DNA of 64,000 nucleotides from Aeriscardovia sp. (GCA_017413255.1 JAFPUC010000003.1:1-64000), one strand, 5' to 3'; shown: positions 1 through 8,987, counted from the stretch's first letter. The notes: generated from the letters alone by a model not told the origin. Numbers and translations are program-made.

Positions 1-233
1 TAAGAAGTGGAAATCAGTTTCTTTATCCCAAAACGATCGAAATTTGAAGCAAAATATCTGGTAAATTCTGACCATTCCGGATCATCACATGGTAAAAGGA
101 TTGTTTTATCTTTAAATACGTTTTGATCGTACTCAAAGTATGCGTTCATTTCTGTTTCTATGTCTTCGTATTGCGTATAAAATTCATCCTGTTTTTCCCT
201 TTTAGCAGAATGAAGATTGGAATTATCTACCAT
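1..233 (-). CDS. EcoRI-type adenine-specific DNA methyltransferase, N-terminal part (runs off left edge)
   Basis: Reading the minus strand from an ATG at 233 gives about 77 residues: an opening rich in charged residues, then AKREKQDEFYTQYEDIETE and later CDDPEWSEFTRYFASNFDR followed by KKLISTSY. This order (EFYTQ near the start, DDPEWS, KLIST) is the N-terminus of the EcoRI-methylase-like family (Adenine_methylase/M.EcoRI type), which puts N6-methyl on adenine. A GAGAGGG ribosome-binding site lies just upstream of the ATG. The C-terminal part and any partner nuclease are outside the window. The gene is transcribed leftwards, away from the Panacea remnant and the adhesin. Seen: the motifs and RBS. 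Known: the family fold and activity. Inferred: function; whether it is complete cannot be judged. Confidence 0.75.
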   Translation of the reverse strand, partial: MVDNSNLHSAKREKQDEFYTQYEDIETEMNAYFEYDQNVFKDKTILLPCDDPEWSEFTRYFASNFDRFGIKKLISTS

Positions 234-496
234 TTCCCTCTCTCTCTTTCTCATAAAAGTATACCTTTTGGTTCATTTGTAAGGATTGAGCATTTATTGA
301 AATATAAATATTGGGAAGGGGGAAAAGAAACATAGAAGCAGGATTGGGCTGAATTATGGCCTCTGTTTTGTCTTAAGCAATTAGGTAATTAAAAATCTTG
401 CAAAGTGTAGTTTTAGGTTATATGTTGTAACTCTACTCATATAGATTGTTCTGCGCTTTGCGCTTATGAAGCGGCCTCCTATGGAGGAAGGGTTGT

Positions 497-946
497 TTAT
501 GGAAGTTCAAATATCTTTTCTTCCGAGTAAAACTTTTCCATGACTTCTTTTAGAGATGATTTTTTGGCTTCTCATAAAAGGTCAATGCCTTCTCGTAAGT
601 CGGACCATGGCTCTTCGTTGTGACTTTTTTGGCCTAACTCGTTCCCGGTTAAATTGCCAAGACTGTTTATTATTTTATCTACCAAATCCTTTTGATTTTC
701 AGTTAAAGAATTTTTATACTCTCCTATCCTGTCTTTAGGAGCGAAAAAACAGCCTTTGTGCAAATTCCAAAGCTCTACAGCTACCGGCCCGTTTTTCTAC
801 GCTTGAAAATCTTCAGGGAACATCGTCTCCCCGTATTTTGCAAGAGACAACGCCTGACTATAAAAGCACAATTTCTGCAGCTTCATAGTAGATATCTTAT
901 GTTGCCTTTCAAGTATGTATTGCGCCACATTTATTGCAGAACGCAA
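497..946 (-). pseudogene. Decayed Panacea (SocA-like, DUF4065) antitoxin-domain gene
   Basis: The minus strand from a TTG at 946 to a TAA at 497 is 450 nt, exactly the length of the intact homologue at 62837-63286, and stays in one frame. It gives SAINVAQYILERQ, STMKLQKLCFYSQALSLAKY, FPEDFQA, then a TAG where the intact copy has Trp, then KNGPVAVELWNLHKGC and NQKDLVDKIINSLGNLTGNEL. A second in-frame stop (TGA) comes after REGIDLL, and the last residues continue to the TAA. Two nonsense codons and no length change point to recent decay by point mutation. Panacea domains neutralise many unrelated toxins. No toxin partner is visible beside this copy; the nearest gene is the EcoRI-type methylase. 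Confidence 0.85.
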
Positions 947-1121
947 TTTGTTTCCCTTCCATCCGTAAATAGCCTATATATTGCGCAATCTTATTTAAGC
1001 AGAAATGTAATTTCCTTTTAGTAGGCGCTTTTGTTTTAATCCATTTTGGAAAATCCTAAGCCGGAGTCTTGGAGGGTTGCATCCTATATATCATTCAGTT
1101 CGGTTGAGAGCTAGGCGCGCA

Positions 1122-4100
1122 TTACCTTTTCTTCCTGCTCTCTATTGTGAGAACTACGCCAAGAAATAGAAGCCCTAAAGCCGCTCCGGCAATATCTGCA
1201 ACGTCAATTCCGGTTGAAGCAAGGCGCTTTATTGCCTGGACACTGGGATAAACAGGGTGGGAAACCACGATAGGGCTGAGCGTCCATGTCCACACTTCGT
1301 TGCTCTCCCTGTTTATGCCATTTAGATCCTCGGAGAATACGTTTGTCACCCTTGGGGACGGCTTTATTCTTTGAAATTCAAGGTAGATCTTAAAGCCTTC
1401 CTTTTGGGGAGAAGAGAAAGCTTTGAGGCCTTCCGCAGTGAGCCATGCCGTAAGTACGCCGCCTTTGTTCTCGACATCCATCAAAGGTCCCGCGTTTGGG
1501 AGAGGAGACTGGAAGCCGCTTCCGGCAATTTCAGATCCTGCCCCTATTTCCTTTCCTCCGATATGCATAGGGTAGTCGCTAAATGCCTTCCATACTCCCA
1601 GGTATCTGTCATATCCGCTTTCGTAAGCATCCTTGAAAGACCAGTTGGAAACCTTCGGGTAAGCGCGGTTGGAAGGGAGAGTTGAACTTTCAAGGCCGTA
1701 GTAAAAGTCGGAACCCAAGGGAATTTCCTGCCCTTCCTCGCTTTTTCCCCCTATTGTGAGACTTACGGTTTTTTCAGGTTCTATTTTCTTTTCCACATTC
1801 ACCACGGTATTTGACTTGGAAATCTGAGAATTTGTTTCCTGCAATGCCGTGTTCTCGATGGTCCCATTCTGGTTTCCATAGACCTCCATTGGAAGGATTA
1901 CGGTGTAGTTTTGGCCTAAAACCGACTGGTCTATGGAAGGATCGAGGAGGGGATTTAGCTTTTCTTTGGAATATGCTTCAAGGTTTGCAGGCTGTGGGTT
2001 TCCCGGAATCTCTTTGCCCGTGGCCTTCACGAAGGTGTTTGCCGTCTTAAAGAATACGTAGGCCGTCCTGTCGTCTTCCTGCACGTTAAACTCGCTTCTG
2101 ACGTTTTTTCCGGAGGCGTTTAGAATTTGGGTTTTTCCAATCAGCCACTTTAGGCACTTCCAGTCGAAGTGGTCGATAATGCCGAGCCTTTGGACCTTGT
2201 AGGCGAGATTTTTAAGATCTGCGGCTTCCAGCTTCACTTTGTAATAGAGGATGTTTCCCTGCAGCACGGTTTTCCCGTCTACGTCCTCCCCCAAAGAATT
2301 ATCTACAGCCTTGGAAGGCCTCGGAAGCAGGGATGGGTTTTGTACCGTGTTTGAAACTGCAGAAGATCCGTTAAGCACCAGATCCCATTTGTTTTCTATG
2401 GTTTTCCCGGCCTTGTTTACCCTGGCTTTAAAGATTGCCAAAAGTTTGACCTTGCTTTCGCTCTTCCATGCCGCCGCATCCTTTTGCAAAAGAGTTACCT
2501 GAAATTCATGCTCCTGGCTGTTCCACGACACTTCATAGTCGGAAAGGGGGAGGAGATCCCCGTTTTGAAAGACCTGAAGGGAGGAAGGGAGTGGGGTGAC
2601 ATAAGGGGAGTATTGGTCTCGGAGCTGTATGGAAGAGATGGGGCGTGAAAGGAGGGGCACTGATTCGTCAGCTTCGAGTTCATAGGTGATAACTTGTCCC
2701 GGCATTACGGTTTTGCCGTTTATCGACGCGTCCCCTCCCCCTTGGGCCTTTCCTCCTATTACGCTTTTTACAACTTTCGGAATCCAGATCCCGACTTTTG
2801 GGCTGTTGCTTTCACTTTGGCCGCTTCCCAGATTTTCAGAGGCAGTATCTGAAAAAGGAATGGAAGATCTAGGGTTTAGAAGCGTAGATATCCCTTCTCC
2901 GTCTGTTTTTCCGTAGGCCTTTCGGGCTCCTTGGATTCCCATGCCTTTATCCAAATCCACGGAGCCTGGAATGGCGAGGGTGAACTGCACGGGATTTTTC
3001 ATGCCCAGCAGCCCGGAAAGGTACTCGGGCTTCATTAAGGCTTCAATTTCATGGCCATGGTCAATGAAATAAAATTCGTTTGTGACGTTTTGGCCGGAAG
3101 CCATGTTGGAGAGGGAGGCGTTTTCCGCTCCCTGGAGGGAAGAAGAATAGACTTGGGCCGCTGAAGGATCCGGCTTCCACATCCATGCGGAATTGGCATA
3201 GTTATCATCTATGGAAAAGGATGAGATTTGTCCTCCAAGGTTTGCCCCCACTTCTGCATTGATGGAAGAGTCCAGGGTTTGCCCGTTTAAAAAGTAATGC
3301 TTATCGGCTCCGGTAGCCCCGCTCCAAGCGGGATCGGCCTGGCTTTTTCCTATTTCCCAGCTTTTGTTTATCCCCGGAACGTAAATTCCTATTCCGGGCT
3401 GGTTCGACTGCTCCGTTTGGGCTCCCAGGGTTTCCGATCCCTCATTTACGAAAGCCTTTTTAGATGGGGAAAGCAGGCTTTGCAGCGGTTCAGATCCTGA
3501 TAATCCGAACTCCTCCCTTTCCCCCTGAAGGTTTCCTCCGTTGATACAGATGGCGCCGGGTATGAAAAGGGTAAACTGCAGGGGATTTTGCAGGCCCTTT
3601 AGAGAAGGGAGGAAAGAGGGCTTCATTGAGGCTGTAATCTCATTCCCGTTTTGCGTTATGTCAAATTCGGATGTGGCATTTTGAGAAAGGCTGCTCTGGC
3701 CAGCTTCCCATGCCAGAGCCCCATTTGATTCCAGCACTTCCGCCTTTGAAACGTCGGGTTTCCAGATTGAAGAAACCGGAGAAAAGTCATCCGTCAAAGA
3801 GAAATCTGAAGGAGTTTGGTAAAGGTTTGCCCCCACTTCCCCGTTCACGGAAGATGATGCACTTTCTCCTTCTACGAAGTATTTTCCGTCCCAACCGGCC
3901 TTGTTTGTTTTTTCCGGATCGGCCTGGCTTTCCTCCCCTCCCCATGCCTTGTTTACTGTGGGCACGAAAGTATTGAAAGAGCGCCGGGGTGTTTCTTGGG
4001 TTTTTCCGTTCCAAATCACTTTTCCCCGGTCTTGGAAGGGCCTTCCGCTGGCATTTTCAATTTGAACGTTAAAGGAAAAAGAAAAAGTTTGATTTGGCGG

Positions 4101-5081
4101 CAGATCCCCTCCATGCCATATGGCCTCTGCAAGGTTGTTGGATGAAGAAAAAGAGAAGGATGAAGAAATGTTCCTGTTTCCCTCGTTTACCTGCATATCC
4201 TTTATCTGATATGTAGATCCGTTTGGCTTCAGAAAATCCTGAAAAATCAGGGAAGATCCCCCTTCTCCCGTAGAAGTCGATATTTTAGTAGGATCATCCA
4301 TGCCAGAGGCCAAAGTACCCTCCCCTATGGTTTTAGAGGGGGCAGAAGGAGGCTCATCCATAAGGGAGGGGGGCTCGCTTTGATTTAGCAGCACCACCAC
4401 AATCGAGAGATCTTCGCTTGCGTCCCCTGCGATTTGGGAGGCTACTACAGAATCTATGGTTTTGCCTCCCCCGAGGTTTGTGGAAGCCGTGTAAGATACG
4501 CTTCTTCCGTTCCATGCCGTATACGTTCCTGAAGAGGCTTTTTTAAAGGCCTGCTGCCAGGAGTTTTGGCTGTCGTTTTGGGCCCCGGATCCCGATCCGT
4601 CAAAGTCTCGCGAACCTGAAGCGAGGTAGGTGGAAACGAAGGCGCCTACCCCAAAGAGCCTGCACACTTCCGTCCTGTTGCCCCCTTGGCATTGCTCTAG
4701 GGCTTTGGAGACGGCCTGGCTTATTGCGCCTTCTCCGCTTGCCCCATCCCAGCCGGTAACGGCAATGCCTTTGGAGTCGAGGAAGGAGGAGACCTCGCTT
4801 GTTCCCTGGCCCACGCTAGATATTCCGGTAGAAATATTTTCCGGATCTTGCGGGGTCAAGAGATTGTTGGAGGTCCACCAGTAAACTCCCCCGGAGTATC
4901 CCCCTTCCGCAGCTCCGCCTCCCGATCCGTTTCCGGCTCCTATCGCCATGGCTCTGGCTTTTTGGCTTTTCCATGCAAAAAAAGCGGGCGGCATCGAGGA
5001 TGCGTAAGTTGCTACGGGGACTACAGCCTCCATCGCCAGGAGGGAAGCTGATAAAAGCAGCGAAATCTTACTACGTCTTAT
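1122..5081 (-). CDS. Large LASTG-anchored isopeptide-type surface adhesin
   Basis: A cell-wall-anchored surface protein of about 1,300 residues, probably for attachment or mating contact. The C-terminus has a sortase signal: LASTG, a hydrophobic stretch (IAGAALGLLFLGVVLT) and a basic tail ESRKKR. The middle consists of repeated 150-200-residue blocks opening with NKAWGGEESQADP, NKSWEIGKSQADP, VKSVIGGKAQGG and PSKAVDNS, which resemble the isopeptide-stabilised antigen I/II (SspB C2-like) modules of Gram-positive adhesins. The first ATG is at 5033, but a clear signal peptide (RRSKISLLLSASLLAM...) lies upstream in frame. The only codon that could start it after the AGGAG at 5087-5091 is ATA at 5081, so I extend to there; if that is wrong, the gene has lost its start. 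Small membrane-protein genes precede it in the same orientation. Ligand unknown. Confidence 0.8.
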   Translation of the reverse strand: MRRSKISLLLSASLLAMEAVVPVATYASSMPPAFFAWKSQKARAMAIGAGNGSGGGAAEGGYSGGVYWWTSNNLLTPQDPENISTGISSVGQGTSEVSSFLDSKGIAVTGWDGASGEGAISQAVSKALEQCQGGNRTEVCRLFGVGAFVSTYLASGSRDFDGSGSGAQNDSQNSWQQAFKKASSGTYTAWNGRSVSYTASTNLGGGKTIDSVVASQIAGDASEDLSIVVVLLNQSEPPSLMDEPPSAPSKTIGEGTLASGMDDPTKISTSTGEGGSSLIFQDFLKPNGSTYQIKDMQVNEGNRNISSSFSFSSSNNLAEAIWHGGDLPPNQTFSFSFNVQIENASGRPFQDRGKVIWNGKTQETPRRSFNTFVPTVNKAWGGEESQADPEKTNKAGWDGKYFVEGESASSSVNGEVGANLYQTPSDFSLTDDFSPVSSIWKPDVSKAEVLESNGALAWEAGQSSLSQNATSEFDITQNGNEITASMKPSFLPSLKGLQNPLQFTLFIPGAICINGGNLQGEREEFGLSGSEPLQSLLSPSKKAFVNEGSETLGAQTEQSNQPGIGIYVPGINKSWEIGKSQADPAWSGATGADKHYFLNGQTLDSSINAEVGANLGGQISSFSIDDNYANSAWMWKPDPSAAQVYSSSLQGAENASLSNMASGQNVTNEFYFIDHGHEIEALMKPEYLSGLLGMKNPVQFTLAIPGSVDLDKGMGIQGARKAYGKTDGEGISTLLNPRSSIPFSDTASENLGSGQSESNSPKVGIWIPKVVKSVIGGKAQGGGDASINGKTVMPGQVITYELEADESVPLLSRPISSIQLRDQYSPYVTPLPSSLQVFQNGDLLPLSDYEVSWNSQEHEFQVTLLQKDAAAWKSESKVKLLAIFKARVNKAGKTIENKWDLVLNGSSAVSNTVQNPSLLPRPSKAVDNSLGEDVDGKTVLQGNILYYKVKLEAADLKNLAYKVQRLGIIDHFDWKCLKWLIGKTQILNASGKNVRSEFNVQEDDRTAYVFFKTANTFVKATGKEIPGNPQPANLEAYSKEKLNPLLDPSIDQSVLGQNYTVILPMEVYGNQNGTIENTALQETNSQISKSNTVVNVEKKIEPEKTVSLTIGGKSEEGQEIPLGSDFYYGLESSTLPSNRAYPKVSNWSFKDAYESGYDRYLGVWKAFSDYPMHIGGKEIGAGSEIAGSGFQSPLPNAGPLMDVENKGGVLTAWLTAEGLKAFSSPQKEGFKIYLEFQRIKPSPRVTNVFSEDLNGINRESNEVWTWTLSPIVVSHPVYPSVQAIKRLASTGIDVADIAGAALGLLFLGVVLTIESRKKR

Positions 5082-5091
5082 AGTTTCTCCT
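5079..5091 (-). promoter_or_regulatory. Ribosome-binding site followed by ATA instead of ATG
   Basis: On the minus strand AGGAG (5091-5087) is followed after 5 nt by ATA AGA CGT. The frame is closed by a TAA just upstream, so no canonical start lies between the RBS and the signal-peptide coding sequence. This decides the start of the adhesin or shows that its start was lost. Confidence 0.6.
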
Positions 5092-5093
5092 TT

Positions 5094-5390
5094 TTAGAAG
5101 GTAAAAGCTTCCTTCAGCGCGTTTTCCCCTTCCTCAGGAGAAATGGAAGAAAGCAGTTTAAAGAGGGGGTCCGGAATCTCGCCCTCAACGGTTTTTAAGG
5201 TTGTAAATTTCATTTCGGGCTTATCCATTCCTAGAACGGGCAAGGTTACGAATGAGAATTCCTTCCCGGACTCCCTTTTAAGATCCGCACTGGAAACGAA
5301 AAGCTCGTTATTTTTAAACAGGCAGTTGATCTGCCTGTCCTTGAAATCTACGCAAAAGGGTATGGCATATTCTTTCGTCATCCCCACCAT
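5094..5390 (-). CDS. Small conserved-looking cytoplasmic protein, unknown function
   Basis: A 98-residue protein I do not recognise. It has no membrane segment or signal peptide. It opens MVGMTKEYAIPFCVDFKD and ends with an acidic stretch SPEEGENALKEAFTF. Its start overlaps the end of the upstream membrane-protein gene by 13 nt, and the adhesin follows with its RBS touching this stop codon, so it very likely sits in one transcript with them. By position it may be an accessory to adhesin expression or mating contact, but nothing in the sequence proves that. Confidence 0.6.
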   Translation of the reverse strand: MVGMTKEYAIPFCVDFKDRQINCLFKNNELFVSSADLKRESGKEFSFVTLPVLGMDKPEMKFTTLKTVEGEIPDPLFKLLSSISPEEGENALKEAFTF

Positions 5391-5662
5391 TGTCTATCCT
5401 CTCTTTCTTCTGTATCTATTGGGTTTTCTTTTGTTTTCAGCAAGCTCCATATGGCCGCGGCGGCCAGAGCCAGTCCTAGAAATGCTGTAATCAGGGCCTC
5501 TGTAAAGGAAAAAAGTCGGAGATGAAGCAGCAGCGGGCAGATAAACCCTGCAAAAAGGCCTAGGTCTAGAAGCCTAAGGGGCATGCCTTCCCTCCCTTTC
5601 CTCTTTTTTGGCTGGATGGATGTTTTTGACGTTTTGAGTCTTCTAAAGTCGAACCTGTCCAT
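5378..5662 (-). CDS. Small membrane protein with two transmembrane segments
   Basis: A 94-residue protein. The basic N-terminus (RRLKTSKTSIQPKKRKGRE) is followed by two hydrophobic helices, roughly residues 27-50 (MPLRLLDLGLFAGFICPLLL) and 54-72 (TEALITAFLGLALAAAAIW), then a charged tail. The start has an AGGAGG upstream, inside the preceding small gene. The short loop and basic ends suggest an inner-membrane hairpin protein. It is part of the adhesin/TcpC-like cluster and overlaps the next gene, so it is probably a minor subunit of the conjugation envelope complex. Family not recognised. Confidence 0.6.
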   Translation of the reverse strand: MDRFDFRRLKTSKTSIQPKKRKGREGMPLRLLDLGLFAGFICPLLLHLRLFSFTEALITAFLGLALAAAAIWSLLKTKENPIDTEEREDRQWWG

Positions 5663-5665
5663 TAG

Positions 5666-5773
5666 TTAAAGGAGTCCTCCTATAAGGCTGAAAATCAGGA
5701 TTGTTATAAAACAAAGCGTGAGAGCCGAAATTATGGGCAGCGAGTGACTTGAGATAAAAGATAAAAATCCCAT
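5666..5773 (-). CDS. 35-residue hydrophobic membrane peptide
   Basis: A short ORF from ATG 5773 to TAA 5666, preceded by GAAGGAAAG. The peptide begins MGFLSFISSHSLPIISA and is a single hydrophobic helix (ALTLCFITILIFSLIGGLL). The stop lies 3 nt before the start of the next membrane-protein gene, whose RBS lies within this ORF, so the two are likely co-translated. A competing ATG at 5813 follows a stronger AGGAGG but opens a different frame of mostly polar sequence. Single-pass peptides of this size are common between conjugation genes. Function unknown. Confidence 0.45.
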   Translation of the reverse strand: MGFLSFISSHSLPIISALTLCFITILIFSLIGGLL

Positions 5774-5825
5774 ATCTGCTCTTTCCTTCTTTTTGGAGTG
5801 TTTTGCTATCCATTTCCTCCTTCTC

Positions 5826-6593
5826 CTATAAATTCCATTGGTGTATGTCTTGGGAGCTTAGAGCCTTAGCATAGGGCGACAGGACTGAAGCGCACCCTGT
5901 AGGCCCCCAGTCCGTCACTTTCGGGTCTCCGGCTCCCGGATTTTCTATGAGTAAAAGCAGTTGAAAGGAAACAGGGTCCTTCTTTTTCGCTTCTACGGTT
6001 ATTTTGGCCTGTGCCAGTCCATTTCCGTCCCTTTCTTTTCCTGCCCAGAGGATGCTGGCGTTTTCAAGCGTTCCCAGGTTTTCGGCCTGAAAGTAAGCTG
6101 AAGGGTCGGGATCTGCCATTTCAGAAGTCAAAGACTGGCTGCTGGAAGAGCACCACGCTTGCGCCCACATTTCTACGGCTTCCTGCAAAGCAGAACTGAC
6201 GGGCAGAGGGGAAAGATCCGGTTTTGAGGAAGGAACCTGAATAAAGGAGGAGGCCCCTAAAATAGCAGGGCTTCCTACGGGTTCCGGATTCTTTCCTCCT
6301 TCCGTAAATTCAGAAATTTCCCTCCATGCTCCTGAATCGAAGAAGGAAAAGAAGTCCTGGTACAAGCCATTTGCCACTGGTTTTGAGCCGTCAAAGCGCA
6401 GGGAAGGAAGGTAGGGGGAGAAGCCGGAGCTTCCCATCCATCTTGTTGCCTGCGCCCATGCTGCGGCTTGAGTTCCGTTCGGTATTTGGTGGGGGGCCGC
6501 GGTTTTTATATTTTCCGCCTTTGGGGCTTTTAAATCCGATGCTATTGATATTGGAAGCGAAAGAAGAGAGAGAAGAAGTACTGCTTTCCACAC
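5826..6593 (-). CDS. Single-pass membrane protein, TcpC-like candidate of the conjugation complex
   Basis: A 255-residue protein with an N-terminal hydrophobic helix (WKAVLLLSLLSLPISIA) and an extracytoplasmic remainder. This bitopic layout with a folded outer domain is that of TcpC/VirB8-like scaffold proteins of Gram-positive conjugation systems. The C-terminal part (AKITVEAKKKDPVSFQLLLLIEN) could be the NTF2-like domain, but this assignment comes from layout and context. The GTG at 6593 has AAAGG upstream. The open frame continues back through a basic segment (TRKSAPESAAREALREAARKAG) to an AGGAG near 6668 with no ATG/GTG/TTG there, so a longer protein with a non-canonical start is possible. 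It is the first gene of the leftward cluster ending in the adhesin. Confidence 0.45.
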   Translation of the reverse strand: MWKAVLLLSLLSLPISIASDLKAPKAENIKTAAPHQIPNGTQAAAWAQATRWMGSSGFSPYLPSLRFDGSKPVANGLYQDFFSFFDSGAWREISEFTEGGKNPEPVGSPAILGASSFIQVPSSKPDLSPLPVSSALQEAVEMWAQAWCSSSSQSLTSEMADPDPSAYFQAENLGTLENASILWAGKERDGNGLAQAKITVEAKKKDPVSFQLLLLIENPGAGDPKVTDWGPTGCASVLSPYAKALSSQDIHQWNL

Positions 6594-6824
6594 GCCTGCC
6601 TTTCTTGCTGCCTCTCTAAGAGCCTCTCTCGCTGCCGACTCCGGAGCTGATTTCCTTGTGATGATACTCCTATCCTAAGAGACATAAAAAATAATAAATA
6701 TTCTACATTTATTTCAATTTTATATTAGCATACTTCGTAATGACAATCGAGCGGTTAGCGGATCTTATCTATAAGGCGGTGTGGGCAGTGTATAGTGATT
6801 TCGTCACAATCGAAAGGATGATTA
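6594..6824. promoter_or_regulatory. Divergent AT-rich promoter region between the TcpC-like gene and kup
   Basis: The 6680-6735 stretch is strongly AT-rich, as expected for back-to-back promoters. A short hairpin (GTGA-TTTCG-TCAC) and a repeated ACAATCGA occur at 6743-6815. I see no c-di-AMP riboswitch consensus, although kup genes often have one. Confidence 0.35.
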
Positions 6825-8987
6825 ATGAACTCGCCCAAAGGAGACCGAAAGTCGCCCAAGGTAAGCTTTGCCATGTCTTTGATTGCCATAGGCGTAGTAT
6901 ACGGAGATATTGGTACTTCTCCGCTCTATACCATTCAGACATTTGTTGCAGGCCAGGGGAAGGGAAGCCTGGATTACTTTTCAGTATGTGGTTTCCTTTC
7001 TCTTATCTTCTGGTCAATTTTTCTAGTTGTAACTTTGAAGTATGTCATATTAGCCCTTCGCATGGACAACCATGGAGAAGGCGGCATTTTTGCCCTTTTT
7101 CAGCTCCTTAAAAGAAAAAAGGCAGGCTGGCTGCTTCTTGCCGTGGCAATGATTGGAGGGGCCACTTTCTTTGCCGATTCTGTTTTAACCCCCGCAGTCT
7201 CCATTTCTTCTGCGGTAGGGGGGCTTACGGCCATTTCCGCCGTCAGGCCTTTTTTCACCCCCACCGTTATTTTGGTAATAACGCTGATAATAATTTTTCT
7301 GCTTTTTGCCATACAGGGCCTCGGAACCAGCTCTTTGGGATCGGTGTTCGGAGTGTTGATCTCGGTCTGGTTTCTTTTTATAGGAGTATTTGGCGCGCTG
7401 AATATGGCAGGAAACTGGTCGGTTTTGGGGGCCTTGAACCCCTGGCTGGGCCTTCACTTTATGTTTACAACCTCCAATAAGGCCGGCCTTGCAATTCTGG
7501 GCACCGTATTTTTGGCAACTACCGGGGGCGAAGCCATCTATTCGGATATGGGGCATGTAGGACGGGGGAATATTTACTCTACCTGGCCCTTTGTAAACCT
7601 CGCGCTGGTGCTTTGCTATTTTGGCCAGGGGGCATGGGTTTTGAACCACCATGAAGCTGCCAGAATGGTTAATCCGTTTTTCGGCATGATGCCGGGATCC
7701 GCCTTAAAGTGGATAGCGGTAATCCTTTCAGTTGTAGCGGGCATTATAGCTTCCCAGGCTTTGATTTCCGGAGCTTTTTCCTCCATCTCCACCGCAGCCA
7801 GAATCAACTGGATGCCGCGCCTGCGCCTGCGCTACCCCTCTTCTACCATGGGGCAAATCTACATCCCTGCGGCCAATGCCACTCTCTGCATCGCTACCGA
7901 GTGCACTCTTTTGATTTTCAGGACTTCTGCCCACCTGGCCTCGGCCTACGGCCTTGCCCTCACCATCACCATGCTCATGAATACCCTCCTTATGGGGGTG
8001 TGGATGTGGAGGAAGAGGCAAAGGACGTGGGCCATAATCTTTACGGTAATTTTCACTGTGGTCCAGGCCATGTTCTTTATCTCCTCTTGCTCCAAATTCC
8101 TCTCCGGGGGATGGTATACGGCCCTGATCTCCATCTTGCTTTTGGTGATGATGGCCTCGTGGGCGGAAGGCACCCGGGTGGAGCGGGGAGACAACATCAA
8201 GGAGAAGGAATCGGCTTCAAAGCTTTCCAGGCTTTATGTTTACCCCTCCCTCTTCCTTCCTGCCATCGACCGCCTCCACTCCGACACGTCCCAGCCCTAT
8301 TGGGCCGATAACGTCGTCTACCTTACAAGCGACGAAAAAGGCAACAGGATTGAGCGCGGAATTTACGATTCGATTTTCTTTCCTCCCGTAAAGCATGCGG
8401 AAGCTTATTTTATAGTTTCCGTGCGCACCACCCACGATCCTTACAGGCAGGCCTACAGGGTGGACAGCTATGGCACCAACTACTTTTTCAGGGTCTTTTT
8501 GGAGCTGGGCTTTAAGGAAAACCCGGATGTTCCCAGGTATTTGGACAAGATCCGAAAAGAGCTTATAGCCTCAGGGGAGCTTCCGGCCCGTTATCACTCG
8601 TGGACTCTTGGAGAGGATTCGGGACTGGGCACCACCCGCTACGTTCTTATAAAGAAGAAGTTTTCCCCATCATCCAGCCTTCCTATGCTCAGTACCATCG
8701 CCCTTAGGATTAAGTACTCGCTTAGGAGGGTTATGGGGGACCCGGCGTACTGGTTTGGATTGGGATCTTACAATCCCATAATTGAGTACCGCACCATCTA
8801 CAAAAAAGATGAAAACCTCGACGGCCTGGTAAGAGACTATTCCTTCCCCAAGGGCTACAAGACGAGCACTATTCAGAAAATTAATTCCGAGAGGCTTCAG
8901 CCCGTGAAACCCAAAAGGGAAGTTAAGTCCAAGGCCGTGGGGACGCAAGAAGCATTAAAACCCCAGGAAGGGGGGAAGCCCGCTTAG
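6825..8987 (+). CDS. kup: Kup-family low-affinity potassium uptake transporter
   Basis: K+/H+ symporter of the KUP/HAK family in the cytoplasmic membrane. The N-terminal signature VVYGDIGTSPLYT is at about residue 24, followed by the MDNHGEGGIFAL loop, FFADSVLTPAVS, and about twelve hydrophobic segments over the first 440 residues. A soluble C-terminal domain of some 270 residues ends in a basic tail. At 720 residues it is slightly longer than the usual 620-680. The ATG at 6825 is preceded by GAAAGGATG. Its TAG overlaps the stop codon of the convergent gene at 8984, so it is packed tightly among conjugation-element genes. It is either host DNA trapped by the element or potassium-uptake cargo. 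Confidence 0.93.
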   Translation: MNSPKGDRKSPKVSFAMSLIAIGVVYGDIGTSPLYTIQTFVAGQGKGSLDYFSVCGFLSLIFWSIFLVVTLKYVILALRMDNHGEGGIFALFQLLKRKKAGWLLLAVAMIGGATFFADSVLTPAVSISSAVGGLTAISAVRPFFTPTVILVITLIIIFLLFAIQGLGTSSLGSVFGVLISVWFLFIGVFGALNMAGNWSVLGALNPWLGLHFMFTTSNKAGLAILGTVFLATTGGEAIYSDMGHVGRGNIYSTWPFVNLALVLCYFGQGAWVLNHHEAARMVNPFFGMMPGSALKWIAVILSVVAGIIASQALISGAFSSISTAARINWMPRLRLRYPSSTMGQIYIPAANATLCIATECTLLIFRTSAHLASAYGLALTITMLMNTLLMGVWMWRKRQRTWAIIFTVIFTVVQAMFFISSCSKFLSGGWYTALISILLLVMMASWAEGTRVERGDNIKEKESASKLSRLYVYPSLFLPAIDRLHSDTSQPYWADNVVYLTSDEKGNRIERGIYDSIFFPPVKHAEAYFIVSVRTTHDPYRQAYRVDSYGTNYFFRVFLELGFKENPDVPRYLDKIRKELIASGELPARYHSWTLGEDSGLGTTRYVLIKKKFSPSSSLPMLSTIALRIKYSLRRVMGDPAYWFGLGSYNPIIEYRTIYKKDENLDGLVRDYSFPKGYKTSTIQKINSERLQPVKPKREVKSKAVGTQEALKPQEGGKPA

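Noticed and set aside
6740..6824. c-di-AMP riboswitch before kup
   Set aside because: The leader is short and the conserved core motifs of the ydaO class are not seen.
7709..8311. 200-residue plus-strand frame within kup
   Set aside because: Histidine- and proline-rich shadow frame of a well-supported transporter.
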